Notes: generated by a model not told the origin, from the sequence alone. A DNA stretch of 64,000 bases from Methanobacteriota archaeon (GCA_023399215.1 JAEWQJ010000011.1:129876-193875), one strand, 5' to 3'. Shown: positions 1-8,693, counted from the first letter of the stretch. Program-made: numbers and translations.

Positions 1-186
1 GGTGCTCATCACTCGTATCCCTGTACTGCCAGCATGGACAAAGATCCTCAGCTTGGGGACACTATCCTTCACAAGGCCGGGTATATCATAAGGGAAGCTG
101 TTGAAAACGCAATGGAATGTGCAAAAAAGGAAAAAGCCCGATTGTCTACAGTTTGCGGGGATGAAATCTCAAGCTCTAGCTTCTGA
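1..186 (+). CDS. C-terminal end of an unidentified protein (partial)
   Basis: An open frame runs from the window edge to a TGA at 184-186 and encodes the last 61 residues of a protein. The visible part contains a HHSYPC segment, a GDTILHKAG segment and a predicted amphipathic helix rich in Glu, Ala and Lys, then a short Ser-rich tail. The codon use matches neighbouring genes, so I take it as a real gene end. I do not recognise the family from this fragment; the His/Cys cluster could bind a metal or cofactor, but that is only a guess. Confidence 0.7.
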   Translation, partial: GAHHSYPCTASMDKDPQLGDTILHKAGYIIREAVENAMECAKKEKARLSTVCGDEISSSSF

Positions 187-437
187 AAAGTGCCTACTGA
201 AAAAGTCTTAAAAATATTCTTATTAGAAACTAAAATTTAATAAACCAAAATTCATTTATCTGAATTCAACAAGAAAACAAGCATGAACTTTGCGTTTTGG
301 CAAAATTAATTTCGAAACCGAATACTGACAAGCATTAAGGGATTTGGGGTTAAATCCCTAGAAGTTAAAACTTTCTCATCCCTTTATGCGTTTAATTATA
401 ATAAGTGCACCTACTGGGTAAGTACCTGATGAGTACT

Positions 438-866
438 TTAGCAGGTGGGACATTTGAGTTTCAGCGTAGCGGTTGCACTATCGGTTTTTCCATCCTTACC
501 TTTTATTTTGTATGTGAAAGTGTCTGTGCAAGTACAACATTTTTTGGAACAACATGTTGATGATGCTTTATAGCAGAATTTACCGTCACTATATACTGTC
601 ACTTTTCCGCCCAGTTTGGTCTTGTAAGTGCCGGTAGTTGTAACTTTAAGGTTGCACCCTTTATCATTGTTAAGTAAAGTAGTATACTTGAAGCAATAAG
701 CAGTATTTGGACAGCTTTTAAGACTAATACTATAACAATCATTTATTGCATCGGTTTTTGTATTACAACTGTTTTTATAACTGTTACTGCATGCAGCTCC
801 TGTCATTGACAGAACAAAAAAGACTAACGTGAAAATACATATTGTCTTAAGCATAGTTTTTCGCAT
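438..866 (-). CDS. secreted cysteine-rich protein with VCBS/Ig-like fold
   Basis: This encodes 142 residues. A Lys/Arg-containing N-terminus and a hydrophobic stretch (about residues 6-25) ending at ACS form a signal peptide, possibly lipoprotein-like because the mature end begins at a Cys. The mature part has over a dozen Cys, including a CCSKKCC cluster near residue 105, suggesting disulfides or metal binding. The C-terminal half (GKVTVYSDG ... DTFTYKIKGKDG ... ATATLKL) follows the beta-strand pattern of VCBS/cadherin-like surface repeats. A strong GGAGG lies 7 nt upstream of the ATG. No close neighbour shares its strand. The function is unknown; a cell-envelope or extracellular role is inferred from the signal peptide and fold. 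Confidence 0.75.
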   Translation of the reverse strand: MRKTMLKTICIFTLVFFVLSMTGAACSNSYKNSCNTKTDAINDCYSISLKSCPNTAYCFKYTTLLNNDKGCNLKVTTTGTYKTKLGGKVTVYSDGKFCYKASSTCCSKKCCTCTDTFTYKIKGKDGKTDSATATLKLKCPTC

Positions 867-1689
867 AACTTTTCCTCCATATTATCCTTTTATATTTTGT
901 TTTCTCGGGTACGATTTCCTTTAATCCGAGAACACATGTAATCGGAACTCACTGGGAAATATTATCATATAAATATACTTATTTTTTTAGTCTTGAATAA
1001 AAATAGAAAAATGGATTTAAAACTTGATAATACTTTATCTGGAAAATTAGAAGAGCATAAAACTATTAATAACTATAACTGTACATAATAAATCTCGGAA
1101 TAAAAATATACGGTAATTGACAAGTTTATGTTATCTAATCCCTTTTATTAAATCCATGCGTGGAAAAATCTTAGTCTGAAGAAGTTTTTTTTGTTAACTG
1201 CGAGATATTGGAGTCTTTTATTCATTTAAAATGGTGAATTTGTTTTATTTATTTAAAAGAAGGCATATTATTTGTACACAGAGTTATACTTTTTTCTTCG
1301 GTATTTTTTTGAATTTCAAAGTTCCGCATTTATTCGCCCTCACAAATTAATGTATATAGGGTTACATTTTCGTTATCTGTTCATTAGTTTATCTTCTTAC
1401 TATTGGACTGAAAAGTTGATAGGACAATCTTTAATGGATTAAGGCATATTTTGTAATCATAATGCCTAATGTACTTGATTTCATTCTTCAAAGACGCAGA
1501 ATCTTTTCAAGTATATTATTTTCGTCAGGTTGATCTGCCAGGGGTCGGAAGTATATGAATGTTTATATTCAGACATGCCTATGACTTGAAAATTTATATA
1601 TTCAGGGCATATCTGTTAATTATATGAAATATGTACAACTATTATAAAATAGAAAATCTTGTTTTCAGTTTCAATTTAAGAGGTGAACC
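867..1689. other. AT-rich intergenic region
   Basis: This stretch of about 820 bases has no credible reading frame on either strand. It is very AT-rich and holds the divergent upstream regions of the Cys-rich protein (minus) and the Mth938-like gene (plus). I see no RNA gene, insertion sequence or repeat array in it. Confidence 0.6.
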
Positions 1690-2052
1690 ATGAAGCCAAA
1701 GATTGATTCCACGAGTTTTGGTTCTATTACTGTAAATGGAGAGACCTTTAAATATGATATACTTATTCGCCTCAATGGGCAGGTAGAAAAAAGAGAGAAA
1801 GGTCTGTCAAAGGAGCTCTACGGAACTTCCCATAAAATCTCGCTTGAGGAAGCAAAGCACATTTATGAGGAAGGGACAGAAAAAATCCTTATAGGAACCG
1901 GGCAGACAGGTTTCGTTAAATTATCTGAGGAAGCTGAAGATTTTTTTACAGAAAAAAAGTGTGGAGTAGAACTCTTTCCGACACCATGGGCAATTGAACG
2001 CTGGAACGAGCTTGAAGGCAGGATCACTGCCATGTTCCATATAACATGTTAA
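1690..2052 (+). CDS. Mth938/NDUFAF3-fold domain protein (DUF498)
   Basis: A 120-residue protein spanning a single Mth938-like domain (PF04430). Family hallmarks are visible in order: an SFG.I..NG start with alternating strands, DILIRLNGQVEKR, LSKELYGTSH, the EE(A)..IYEEG helix, LIGTGQTG, and a terminal PTP.AIERWNELEGR..A.FHITC segment. The family is widespread in archaea, but its biochemical role is undefined; eukaryotic relatives assist respiratory complex I assembly. The start is supported by AAGAGGTGAACC just before the ATG. It ends about 100 nt before the convergent mscS gene and seems monocistronic. Confidence 0.85.
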   Translation: MKPKIDSTSFGSITVNGETFKYDILIRLNGQVEKREKGLSKELYGTSHKISLEEAKHIYEEGTEKILIGTGQTGFVKLSEEAEDFFTEKKCGVELFPTPWAIERWNELEGRITAMFHITC

Positions 2053-2151
2053 GTCCATATAGCTGTTAAGCTCATATAACTTGTCAAGTGTAAAAAGAGA
2101 TATGGCGGTCAAGAAGTATAGACAGGTTTTCAAAAGAGGGATTGGTTATGC

Positions 2152-3066
2152 TTAATATAGTCCTTCCACATCGTGCCCCTCTTCAAGTACAATTTTTTCT
2201 TCCAGCACTGTCATATCCGGTTCCGTTATGTGTTTCCCACTTTCTTTTGGTTTAATTTCTTTTATATTTATATCCATCTGGGGGAACGGAATCTCAATTC
2301 CTTCTTTCGTATAAGCGTCAAATATTCCTGCAACAAGGTCATTCTTTACGGTTACCATTTCTCCTGTTTTTGCCCAGGCCCTGAGCTGCAAGTTTATCGA
2401 GGAATTGGCAAGTTCGGTAGTTACTACTGCAGGTTCGGGTTCCTTAAGGATAAGAGGGTGTGTTTTCATTAGATTGAGTGCTATCTCTGTAGCTTTTTCA
2501 AGGCTTGAGGAGTAACTTATTCCTACATCAACCGAAACTCTTCTTGTAGGCATCCGTGTCATATTAACAATAGAACTTCCCCATACAAGCTTATTCGGGA
2601 TTGTTATGAGTTGGTTGTCAAGAGTCAGGAGCTCGGTTGACATGAGCCCTACAGATCTCACTTTTCCGGTTTGTCCGTTCACGGTTACAATCTCTCCCGT
2701 GTCAATAGGCCTTATTGCGGCAACACATACTCCGGCAGTCAGGTTTGTGAAGGTATCCTGCAGGCCAAGTCCGAGAACAATGCCTATTGCTGCAGAAACT
2801 CCTACTATATAGCTATCTACATCAAAATTTAGACTCTTCAAGAAAATAAGAATAACAATTACATAAAGGAGGATACTTAAAAAGTGGGTGAGAAATTGAA
2901 CGGTAAGATCCGGAATCTTTGTTTTCTGTATTCCTCTTCTGAAAACAAGAATAATATACTTTGATAAAACGAACCCCATAACGAGCACTATTACTGCAAA
3001 AATCAGCCTGGATACTGTTATCTCGGTATATGGAATTACCTGTTTCATTATTGTCTCAAAACTCAT
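2152..3066 (-). CDS. mscS: MscS-family small-conductance mechanosensitive channel
   Basis: A 304-residue channel protein that would open under membrane tension and release solutes on osmotic downshock. Three membrane helices fit residues about 17-37, 63-83 and 92-115. The third contains the Gly/Ala-rich pore-lining pattern (SAAIGIVLGLGLQDTFTNL) followed by the beta domain (ETGEIVTVNGQTGKV..V.L.STEL, IPNK, S.IVNMTR) and the alpha/beta C-terminal vestibule ending at a PFPQMDI strand. The length and layout match the minimal MscS type (E. coli MscS is 286 aa), with an acidic tail of about 25 residues. GGAAGG precedes the ATG. It stands alone and converges with the Mth938-like gene. Confidence 0.9.
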   Translation of the reverse strand: MSFETIMKQVIPYTEITVSRLIFAVIVLVMGFVLSKYIILVFRRGIQKTKIPDLTVQFLTHFLSILLYVIVILIFLKSLNFDVDSYIVGVSAAIGIVLGLGLQDTFTNLTAGVCVAAIRPIDTGEIVTVNGQTGKVRSVGLMSTELLTLDNQLITIPNKLVWGSSIVNMTRMPTRRVSVDVGISYSSSLEKATEIALNLMKTHPLILKEPEPAVVTTELANSSINLQLRAWAKTGEMVTVKNDLVAGIFDAYTKEGIEIPFPQMDINIKEIKPKESGKHITEPDMTVLEEKIVLEEGHDVEGLY

Positions 3067-3181
3067 TTTTACCTTCCTTCTTAATTTTCGTGGAGAATCT
3101 CAGTAGATTCTAGTGTAGCTTATTTAGTATAACTTATTAACAGTACCACTTATTAAAAATACAACTTACTAAAAGTAGAAC

Positions 3182-3269
3182 TTATAAAGAATAGAACTCA
3201 TGAAGAGTAGGTTTTATGAAGAGTATTATAAAGAATAGAACTCATGAAGAGTAGGTTTTATGAAGAGTA
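3182..3269. repeat. perfect tandem duplication of a 44-bp unit
   Basis: Bases 3182-3225 and 3226-3269 are identical over 44 bp, and a third, partial and diverged copy follows (GGACTTATAAAGAGTA). The unit is itself built from shorter related pieces (TATGAAGAGTAGG-like). It lies in the 430-base gap upstream of the coiled-coil gene and downstream (in its own sense upstream) of mscS. No coding function is seen. The exactness points to recent slippage or unequal exchange. Confidence 0.95.
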
Positions 3270-3498
3270 GGACTTATAAAGAGTAAACTTCTAAAGTAAA
3301 GTGCAGGATTAATACTAATCCTCTATTTATCAATATAAAAAGCACTTGATTTCTCTATGTGTCCGTAGATTTTATCTTTCTTTTATTCTGTCTTTTTATT
3401 CCCGGAAAGTCTTTTACAGAATAAATATTTCATATCATAAGTTTCAAGAATATGCAGAACTAAAGAAATAAGTTAAATAGTTTTATCAAACTCGGGGA

Positions 3499-4815
3499 AT
3501 GTCAAGGTTGAAGTGGATTAAAAAGCTCTTTGGAAAAAAAGAAAGTTCCGATGTGGAGACTGGTCTCAAGGAGATTAGTTTTGAAGACCTACCAGCATGG
3601 CTGGATACAAGATCTCAAAAAATCTCTTCCAGGGTGGAAAAGGATGTATCCGATCTTTTGAGAGAACTTGAAGCTTCGCTTCTAGCACTCAAGGAAAGTA
3701 ACTCAATGCTTGCGGAGGCTAAAGTCGAGGGAGACTTTGATGTCAGAGCTGTAAAGCGAGCCAAGAGCAACAGAGAAAATGTGACAAAACAGGTCACAAT
3801 GTTGATAGATAAAATCAAAGTGAAGGAAAATAGGGATTTCAGGGCTCTTGAAAGTTTCTATGGGACAGCTACTCAGAGTCTTAATACCTGCCTGGAGCAT
3901 ATGAATCAGAGCTTCAGGTATACCAGAGGCGTTTTTTCTGAAGAATCAAAAGAAGTTAGCGATAGCCTTGCCAGTCTGGGTAAGATTTTTAACGAGCTTG
4001 GAGAGGTAATTCAAGTAAATAAGAAGGAAATGGACACCATAGAAGCAGCTCAATCGGATAATAATAAAATACAGGAGCTTTTTGCCTCAGTAGCTGCCGA
4101 AGAGCTGGAATTTGAGTCCAGAAATCGAAAAATTCAGGCTTTAAAGGCTGAAACTTCCGAAGCCAGTCAGGCTCTTGAGAACTTCAGAAAAGGACCCGAC
4201 TGGCAGAGTTTACAGAAACTTCAGGCAGAATCTATTGTCGCCAGGGAAAAACTCCGAAAAGCCGAAACAGGCTTGAGTTCTCTTGTGCTTCCGCTTTCGG
4301 GGCATATCTCAAGAATTAAGAAACTTCATGAAAGTGGCAGGTATACCTTAAATCCAGAAGTAAAGAAACAGCTCGATATTTGCCTTGAAGCTCCTATACA
4401 CGTAAATCCTTCTTTTTTCCCAGAACTTCAAAAAATATTCGAGGACAATGCCCTGGATATGCAAGCCCAGAAAAAAGAAAAAGCTCTGTTACAGGTAAAA
4501 GCTGCAATCTCAAACTTTCCAGAGCGGAAAAAAGAGTATCTTGAAGCCCTGAAAGAGTTTGAGGCAAAGAAAGCTGAACTCGAAAGCTCGAATACCGGAA
4601 AGCTGATTGAGCTCGAACATAAGGAAGTTGAACTTCTGAGCAGGACTCGCTCGCTTGAAGAGGACATTATGGATTCTGAAAAGAAGCTGGCCGCTTTAAG
4701 GGAAGAACTGGAACACCAAAAGAAAAAGCTTCTTTCCAGTCTCAGTTTAATCAATAGCGATCTGCATGTGAACTTCCCGAGTCCTGTTTCGGGAGAACGT
4801 CATGAGTTCAGTTAA
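3499..4815 (+). CDS. long coiled-coil protein, function unknown
   Basis: A 438-residue soluble protein without signal peptide or membrane helix. The N-terminal 15 residues are basic (KWIKKLFGKK). Most of the rest is heptad-like, Glu/Lys/Leu-rich helix, with the strongest coiled-coil blocks at about residues 45-120, 160-255 and 325-420. The middle (about 260-320) looks more globular. The architecture recalls SMC/Rad50-like arms, but there is no ATPase head. The last 14 codons fall inside a repeat-like sequence (CCCGAGTCC...CGGGAG), so the natural C-terminus may have been replaced by repeat DNA. The start ATG sits after CTCGGGGA, a plausible ribosome site. I cannot assign a function. Confidence 0.8.
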   Translation: MSRLKWIKKLFGKKESSDVETGLKEISFEDLPAWLDTRSQKISSRVEKDVSDLLRELEASLLALKESNSMLAEAKVEGDFDVRAVKRAKSNRENVTKQVTMLIDKIKVKENRDFRALESFYGTATQSLNTCLEHMNQSFRYTRGVFSEESKEVSDSLASLGKIFNELGEVIQVNKKEMDTIEAAQSDNNKIQELFASVAAEELEFESRNRKIQALKAETSEASQALENFRKGPDWQSLQKLQAESIVAREKLRKAETGLSSLVLPLSGHISRIKKLHESGRYTLNPEVKKQLDICLEAPIHVNPSFFPELQKIFEDNALDMQAQKKEKALLQVKAAISNFPERKKEYLEALKEFEAKKAELESSNTGKLIELEHKEVELLSRTRSLEEDIMDSEKKLAALREELEHQKKKLLSSLSLINSDLHVNFPSPVSGERHEFS

Positions 4816-4881
4816 GGCAAAATTATAGTTCCCGAGTTTAGACCCAGGAGCGCGGTCTGTTTCGCTTCCCTAGTTCCGTCA

Positions 4882-4961
4882 CCCGAGTCCCGTCACCCGA
4901 GTCCCGTCTCGGGAGGACGGTGCCCTTTTCGTTCACTTCGTTCGCTCAAGAGGGCTGAATT
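4882..4961 (+). repeat. 80-bp dispersed repeat, copy 1
   Basis: This 80-base block matches the reverse complement of 25561-25640 at 79 of 80 positions. It contains two copies of a CCCGAGTCCCGTC-type motif, a short hairpin CCGTCTCGGGAGGACGG, and the palindrome-like pair CGTTCACTTCG/TTCGCTCAAG. It sits between the coiled-coil gene and alaX in a 430-base gap. No open frame spans it. High identity over 20 kb away and in inverted orientation indicates a mobile or gene-converted element rather than chance. Confidence 0.95.
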
Positions 4962-4980
4962 ATAGGCTAGAGTAATTAAC

Positions 4981-5030
4981 CGTCTCTGGATGACGGTTCT
5001 TTTTCGCTCACTTCTTTCGCTCAAGCGGAT
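4981..5030 (+). repeat. diverged partial copy of the 80-bp element
   Basis: The motifs CCGTCTC..GGATGACGG, TTCGCTCACTTC and TTTCGCTCAAG of the 80-bp element recur here in the same order with several substitutions and a shorter spacing. Further fragments (GTTTCGCTTGAG) follow near 5070. It looks like an older copy that has decayed next to the intact one. Confidence 0.6.
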
Positions 5031-5251
5031 TCATTTATTTATAAAGAAGTTTAGCTTCATTCGAGTTTCGTTTCGCTTGAGTTTCGTTTTCAATAATATG
5101 AGTGATTGAAATAATTTTTCACGGTTACTGTTTTTTGCACTCATGGAAAATCAGGTTGGTAAGGTCTTGGATTTTTACTCAAAACTGCATAGTTTATGTA
5201 CTCTGACAGTTTTTACCTCCTTCAATAAAGTTTAAGAAAAGAGGTTTGGCA

Positions 5252-5983
5252 ATGACAGAGGCGCTTTACTTCCTTGATTGTTACCTGAAAGAATTCGAAG
5301 CAACTGTCGAAAAAGTTACAGATAATAAATTTGTGGTTCTTGACCGTACGGCTTTTTATCCCGAAAGCGGGGGCCAGCCCAGCGATACCGGAAAGTTAAT
5401 TCGTGAATCCGATGGGGCTGAGTTTAATGTCCTGTATGTGGGTAAGTTCAATGGAGATATCAGTCACGAGATAGATGGTGAAAATATTTCTAATGGATTA
5501 AAAGCAGGGGACAAAGTCAAAGGATTCATAGACTGGGATCGTCGTTACAGGCATATGCGTATGCATACGGCGACTCACGTAATCGCGAACGTAATTGAAA
5601 AGGAGGCTGGGGCTCAAATTACCGGAAATCAGCTTGGTCTTGACCAGAGCAGAGTGGATTTCAGTCTTGAGGTTTTTGATAGGGATAAGTTTGCCGAATA
5701 TGAAAAAATTGCTAATGACCTTATAGCCCGGAAAAACCCTGTTAATCGCTACCTTGTAAGCCGCAAAGAAGCCGAAGAAAAGCTCTCACGGTTAACCACG
5801 CTGGCAAAAGGCTTTTCTGACGAAATAAAAGAAGTGCGCATCGTCGAAATAGAAGGAGTCACGATCGAAGCCTGTGGAGGGACACATGTTAAAAATACCG
5901 AGGAAATAAAAGGCATAAAGGTCATAAAACTCCAGAATAAAGGGAAGAGCAACAGGAGAATGTACTTTACACTCGTGGATTAA
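5252..5983 (+). CDS. alaX: alanyl-tRNA editing protein AlaX
   Basis: A 243-residue trans-editing enzyme that hydrolyses mischarged Ser- or Gly-tRNA-Ala in the cytoplasm. The N-terminal beta domain carries the FYPESGGQPSDTG signature seen in alanyl-tRNA synthetase-like editing proteins. The catalytic zinc site is complete: HxxxH in MHTATHVIAN (near residue 107) and CxxxH in ACGGTH (near residue 210). The glycine-rich linker and overall length fit the AlaX-M type, without the aminoacylation domain. An in-frame TTG at 5246 exists, but GAGGT at 5241-5245 lies 6 nt before the ATG at 5252, so I use that start. It is a single gene, followed by an IS200/IS605-like hairpin. Confidence 0.9.
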   Translation: MTEALYFLDCYLKEFEATVEKVTDNKFVVLDRTAFYPESGGQPSDTGKLIRESDGAEFNVLYVGKFNGDISHEIDGENISNGLKAGDKVKGFIDWDRRYRHMRMHTATHVIANVIEKEAGAQITGNQLGLDQSRVDFSLEVFDRDKFAEYEKIANDLIARKNPVNRYLVSRKEAEEKLSRLTTLAKGFSDEIKEVRIVEIEGVTIEACGGTHVKNTEEIKGIKVIKLQNKGKSNRRMYFTLVD

Positions 5984-6032
5984 TCTCCAGATCAAACCTG
6001 AACTTTTTCTTTATTACAACGGGAGTGCAGAG

Positions 6033-6068
6033 GGTCACGAATACCCCATCCTTTAGGGTGGGGTGACC
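6033..6068 (+). other. palindromic hairpin resembling an IS200/IS605 end or a terminator
   Basis: The core ACCCCATCC-TTTA-GGGTGGGGT (6043-6064) is a near-perfect stem-loop, and the outer bases GGTCAC (6033) and GTGACC (6063-6068) can also pair. The sequence resembles the subterminal hairpins of IS200/IS605-type elements in archaea, but no transposase or TnpB gene is adjacent. It lies between the convergent ends of alaX and the exchanger gene, so it could equally stop transcription. Confidence 0.45.
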
Positions 6069-6210
6069 GCACGCAATTTGATTTTTATTTTCTTTTTATT
6101 ACCTTTTAAAATTTGGAGTTTTTTGTAAAACAGGCAGAGATTTAAGCTCTAATCTGTTTTTCGGGAATTTTTCAGTTTTCTACTTTTCATATCTAAAGTC
6201 GGTTACTTCT

Positions 6211-7242
6211 TTAATTCATCCTGAACAGTACCATTAAAAAAGCCGCATAAAAGGCGATTAAAGTTCCGCCTTCCCACCTTTTTATTTCCCAGTCTGTGCT
6301 GATAAACACGAGAAGCATTATGCTTATCAAAATCATAGCCGGAGCCGTAAAGAATAGACTTATTTGTTCGACAGCTACCGGATAGATTAATCCGGAAAAT
6401 CCTAAGATTAAAAATACGTTTGCGATATTTGAGCCTATAATATTACCAAGGGCTATGCTCCCTAAACCCTGCTTTGCTGCAGATAGTGTCACTACAAGCT
6501 CTGGAAGGGATGTGCCAACGGCTACGAGAGTGGTACCTATTATAGTTTCAGGAACTCCAAGGAGTTCTGCAAAGAAGATTGATTTGTTCACAAAGTACTT
6601 TGCCCCGATTATAATTGCTCCGCAACTTAATACTAGAACCAGTATGTCTTTTGTGAAACCTTCTCTGGACTGGCAGTTTTCACCGTTAGCGTTGTCATTT
6701 CTTATGCAATTGAGCTTTTGCCTTGCGCTGCGTATACACTCAAACTTTAAAAAGTATATTATAAACTCTTTAAACTGTAGTTTCCCTTTGTATTTATCGT
6801 TTTCTTCAAACAGGAAAAACACATACGCAATGAAGATCAGTATGAAAAAGACTGATTCTAGTATTGAGAGCTTCCTGTTCAGAATAAAAACAAAGAAAAG
6901 CACAGCTGCAAAGAGCATGACATAGCCATCTCTCCTGAGCATCTCTATTTCAGTTTTCACTGGGGAAATAACTGCAGCCAGTCCGACAATAAGCCCTATA
7001 TTTGCGATGTTTGATCCAATGATATTTCCTATTACGATACCGCTTGCATGCTGGAGAGAAGCAGTTATTGATGAAGCAAGTTCAGGAATTGACGTTCCAA
7101 CTGCGACAAGTGTCAAACCTATAACAAATTCGGAAACACCAAGCTTCTCTGCAATTGTTGAAGCTGATTTTACAAAATAATCTGAACCTTTGACCAAAAG
7201 AACAAGGCCAAGTAGAAAGATTAAAAGATTTTCTGCGATCAT
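6211..7242 (-). CDS. calcium/sodium antiporter (CaCA, YrbG-like)
   Basis: A 343-residue inner-membrane cation antiporter. It has the inverted-repeat architecture of the CaCA superfamily: the first alpha repeat contains VAVGTSIPELASS near residue 46, and the second VAVGTSLPELVVT near residue 236. Each is followed by GNIIGSNIAN, which together form the ion-binding centre. About ten hydrophobic segments are visible. The central loop (about 145-195) is hydrophilic and holds two Cys. The protein would exchange Na+ (or H+) for Ca2+; the direction and ion are inferred from the family. No operon partner is seen. The start ATG opens directly into the first helix (MIAENLLIFLLGL). Confidence 0.9.
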   Translation of the reverse strand: MIAENLLIFLLGLVLLVKGSDYFVKSASTIAEKLGVSEFVIGLTLVAVGTSIPELASSITASLQHASGIVIGNIIGSNIANIGLIVGLAAVISPVKTEIEMLRRDGYVMLFAAVLFFVFILNRKLSILESVFFILIFIAYVFFLFEENDKYKGKLQFKEFIIYFLKFECIRSARQKLNCIRNDNANGENCQSREGFTKDILVLVLSCGAIIIGAKYFVNKSIFFAELLGVPETIIGTTLVAVGTSLPELVVTLSAAKQGLGSIALGNIIGSNIANVFLILGFSGLIYPVAVEQISLFFTAPAMILISIMLLVFISTDWEIKRWEGGTLIAFYAAFLMVLFRMN

Positions 7243-7919
7243 AATTACATCTGGTCTATTTGTCTTGAATTTACTGATAGTGATCTTGTCTCTTATCTGG
7301 AAACTCCTATATTAAAGGTTTTCAGTAGAAGAAGAAACGAATCTCTTCTATATGCCAGGCAACTGAAGATTTTTCAGTAGCAGGCAAATGATTTATCTGG
7401 CGCTTTTATAAGAAGATAAGTCTTGATTTCTGGTAGTATGGAAGTATTATAGATAATATATATCTTCATCCCGTAGACTTATCATTAGGTTTATATTATA
7501 AAATTACTTTTCAAAACGATAAGCTGAAATCATATCAATTTATTTTCATGTGATCTCTCTGATCTTCAGTAGCTTTCAAGAACGTTTTTCTAAATATGTT
7601 GCGAATTTATTTCCTTATGAAGTGATTTTTCGGCATTGACTACTCTATTCAAGAGACTTTCTTCCTTAAACTTGACTTTTTTAAACCAGGCTATCTATGA
7701 GGGCATACCTTTCAATATATGCTAACCAAAAACCCTAGTTTAGAGACATATTCAGTTTTTAATTCTAAAAAAAAGCAATAAGCTGCTGGATCTAAATAGT
7801 CATCTTCTGCCAAACGTTTGAGTTGAATTCTTTTTTATATTATATTTTACATAATACTCAATGGTGGGTGGGCTACTAATTGGGGAAGGCAATAGCTACC
7901 TGAATCCAGGAAAGTGAAC
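7243..7919. other. AT-rich intergenic region
   Basis: About 680 bases with no credible gene. It includes the exchanger's upstream region and, near 7831-7851, a TATA-like run before the decayed DUF2795 copy. Confidence 0.5.
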
Positions 7920-8105
7920 TTGCAATAAGTAATCCACGCCAGGCTGAAGAATCTATAACCGGCGGAGAATAGGTTATCCTGCAAGTAGAGACTACCTTGT
8001 AAAGTTTGCCGAAGGTGAACAGGCAAGCAATAATGTTCTGGATCTTCTAAAAGGATAATAGAGTATAACAGCCTTGAGTGGTTACCAGGAAAATCGGGCG
8101 TCTGA
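7920..8105 (+). pseudogene. decayed DUF2795 gene
   Basis: Three short reading segments in different frames line up with the two intact DUF2795 genes downstream. The first gives HARLKNL (compare KALKNI). The second gives GYPASRDYLVKFA followed by QASNNVLDLLKG (compare DYPVNKKQLIAHA and NASDKVIEVLEDL). The third gives EYNS (compare EYTN). Stop codons and two frame changes separate them. The region is less AT-rich than its flanks, as expected of former coding DNA. It seems to be the oldest member of a tandem DUF2795 array. The match is by eye, so the exact ends are approximate. Confidence 0.6.
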
Positions 8106-8128
8106 AAAGAGAAAGCATCAAATCGCCA

Positions 8129-8177
8129 AACCCAAAAAAGTACTGATTTACTAAGCAGGTGTTTTAGAACAGTACTT
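8129..8177 (+). other. inverted repeat AAGTACTG/CAGTACTT
   Basis: Eight perfect base pairs (AAGTACTG near 8138-8145 and CAGTACTT near 8170-8177) enclose a 24-base interior with a second small pairing CTAA/TTAG. It lies between the decayed and intact DUF2795 copies. It could fold in RNA or bind a dimeric regulator; no T-run follows, so it is not a typical terminator. Confidence 0.4.
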
Positions 8178-8264
8178 CTCTAGTCCCAGTGGTGCCTAAA
8201 TAATAGCTTACTCTCTGCAAGAGGCAAGTTCTTGAACATCATATAATCAATATAACCGAGAAAA

Positions 8265-8280
8265 CTATATATAATATATA
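8265..8280 (+). promoter_or_regulatory. TATA box of the DUF2795 pair
   Basis: An ACTATATATAATATAT stretch lies 18-33 bases before the first ATG. Archaeal TATA boxes sit about 25 bases before the transcription start, so the message would have a very short 5' end carrying only the GGGGGG ribosome site. Confidence 0.55.
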
Positions 8281-8297
8281 AAAAGTGGGGGGAATTT

Positions 8298-8486
8298 ATG
8301 CAAACCAGTCCAATTGAAGTTCAGAAGGCTTTGAAGAATATAGATTATCCCGTAAATAAGAAGCAGCTTATCGCTCACGCTAAGAAGCACAATGCTAGTG
8401 ATAAGGTAATTGAGGTTCTGGAAGACCTTCCTGAAAAGGAGTACACCAATGCAGCAGCTGTCAGTAAGGAGTTTCAGGGAAAATAA
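8298..8486 (+). CDS. DUF2795 protein, copy 1
   Basis: A 62-residue protein consisting of one DUF2795 domain: VQKALKNIDYPVNKKQLIAHAKKH, then a second helix NASDKVIEVLEDLP and the EYTNAAAVSKEF tail. Family members are small, widespread, often stress-associated and of unknown biochemical function. GGGGGG is placed 6 nt before the ATG. The second copy starts 18 bases after this stop and differs at only a few residues near positions 32-36. Both genes share the same leader (GGGGGGAATTT), so the duplicated unit includes its ribosome site and has a period of 207 bp. Confidence 0.88.
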   Translation: MQTSPIEVQKALKNIDYPVNKKQLIAHAKKHNASDKVIEVLEDLPEKEYTNAAAVSKEFQGK

Positions 8487-8504
8487 ACACAAAGGGGGGA
8501 ATTT

Positions 8505-8693
8505 ATGCAAACCAGTCCAATTGAAGTTCAGAAGGCTTTAAAGAATATAGATTATCCTGTAAATAAGAAGCAGCTTATCGCGCACGCTAAAAAACATGAC
8601 GCCAGCAATGAAGTAATTGAAGTTCTCGAGGATCTTCCTGAAAAGGAGTATACCAATGCTGCAGCTGTCAGCAAGGAATTCCAGGGAAAATAA
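8505..8693 (+). CDS. DUF2795 protein, copy 2
   Basis: A 62-residue paralogue of the preceding gene. Protein differences are confined to about three sites (N32D, D35N, K36E), while silent third-base differences are scattered, so the duplication is not brand-new and the protein has been held constant by selection. It has the same GGGGGG ribosome site and the same single-domain layout. It is probably co-transcribed with copy 1, and a good stem-loop terminator follows about 70 bases downstream. Confidence 0.88.
   Translation: MQTSPIEVQKALKNIDYPVNKKQLIAHAKKHDASNEVIEVLEDLPEKEYTNAAAVSKEFQGK

Noticed and set aside
7920..8220. Possible large structured RNA, from stems ACTTGCA/TGCAAGT, ATAACC/GGTTAT and AAGTACTG/CAGTACTT
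   Set aside because: Reading the same DNA in three frames recovers a DUF2795 protein, so decayed coding DNA explains most of it. Only the last stem remains unexplained, and it is listed as an inverted repeat.
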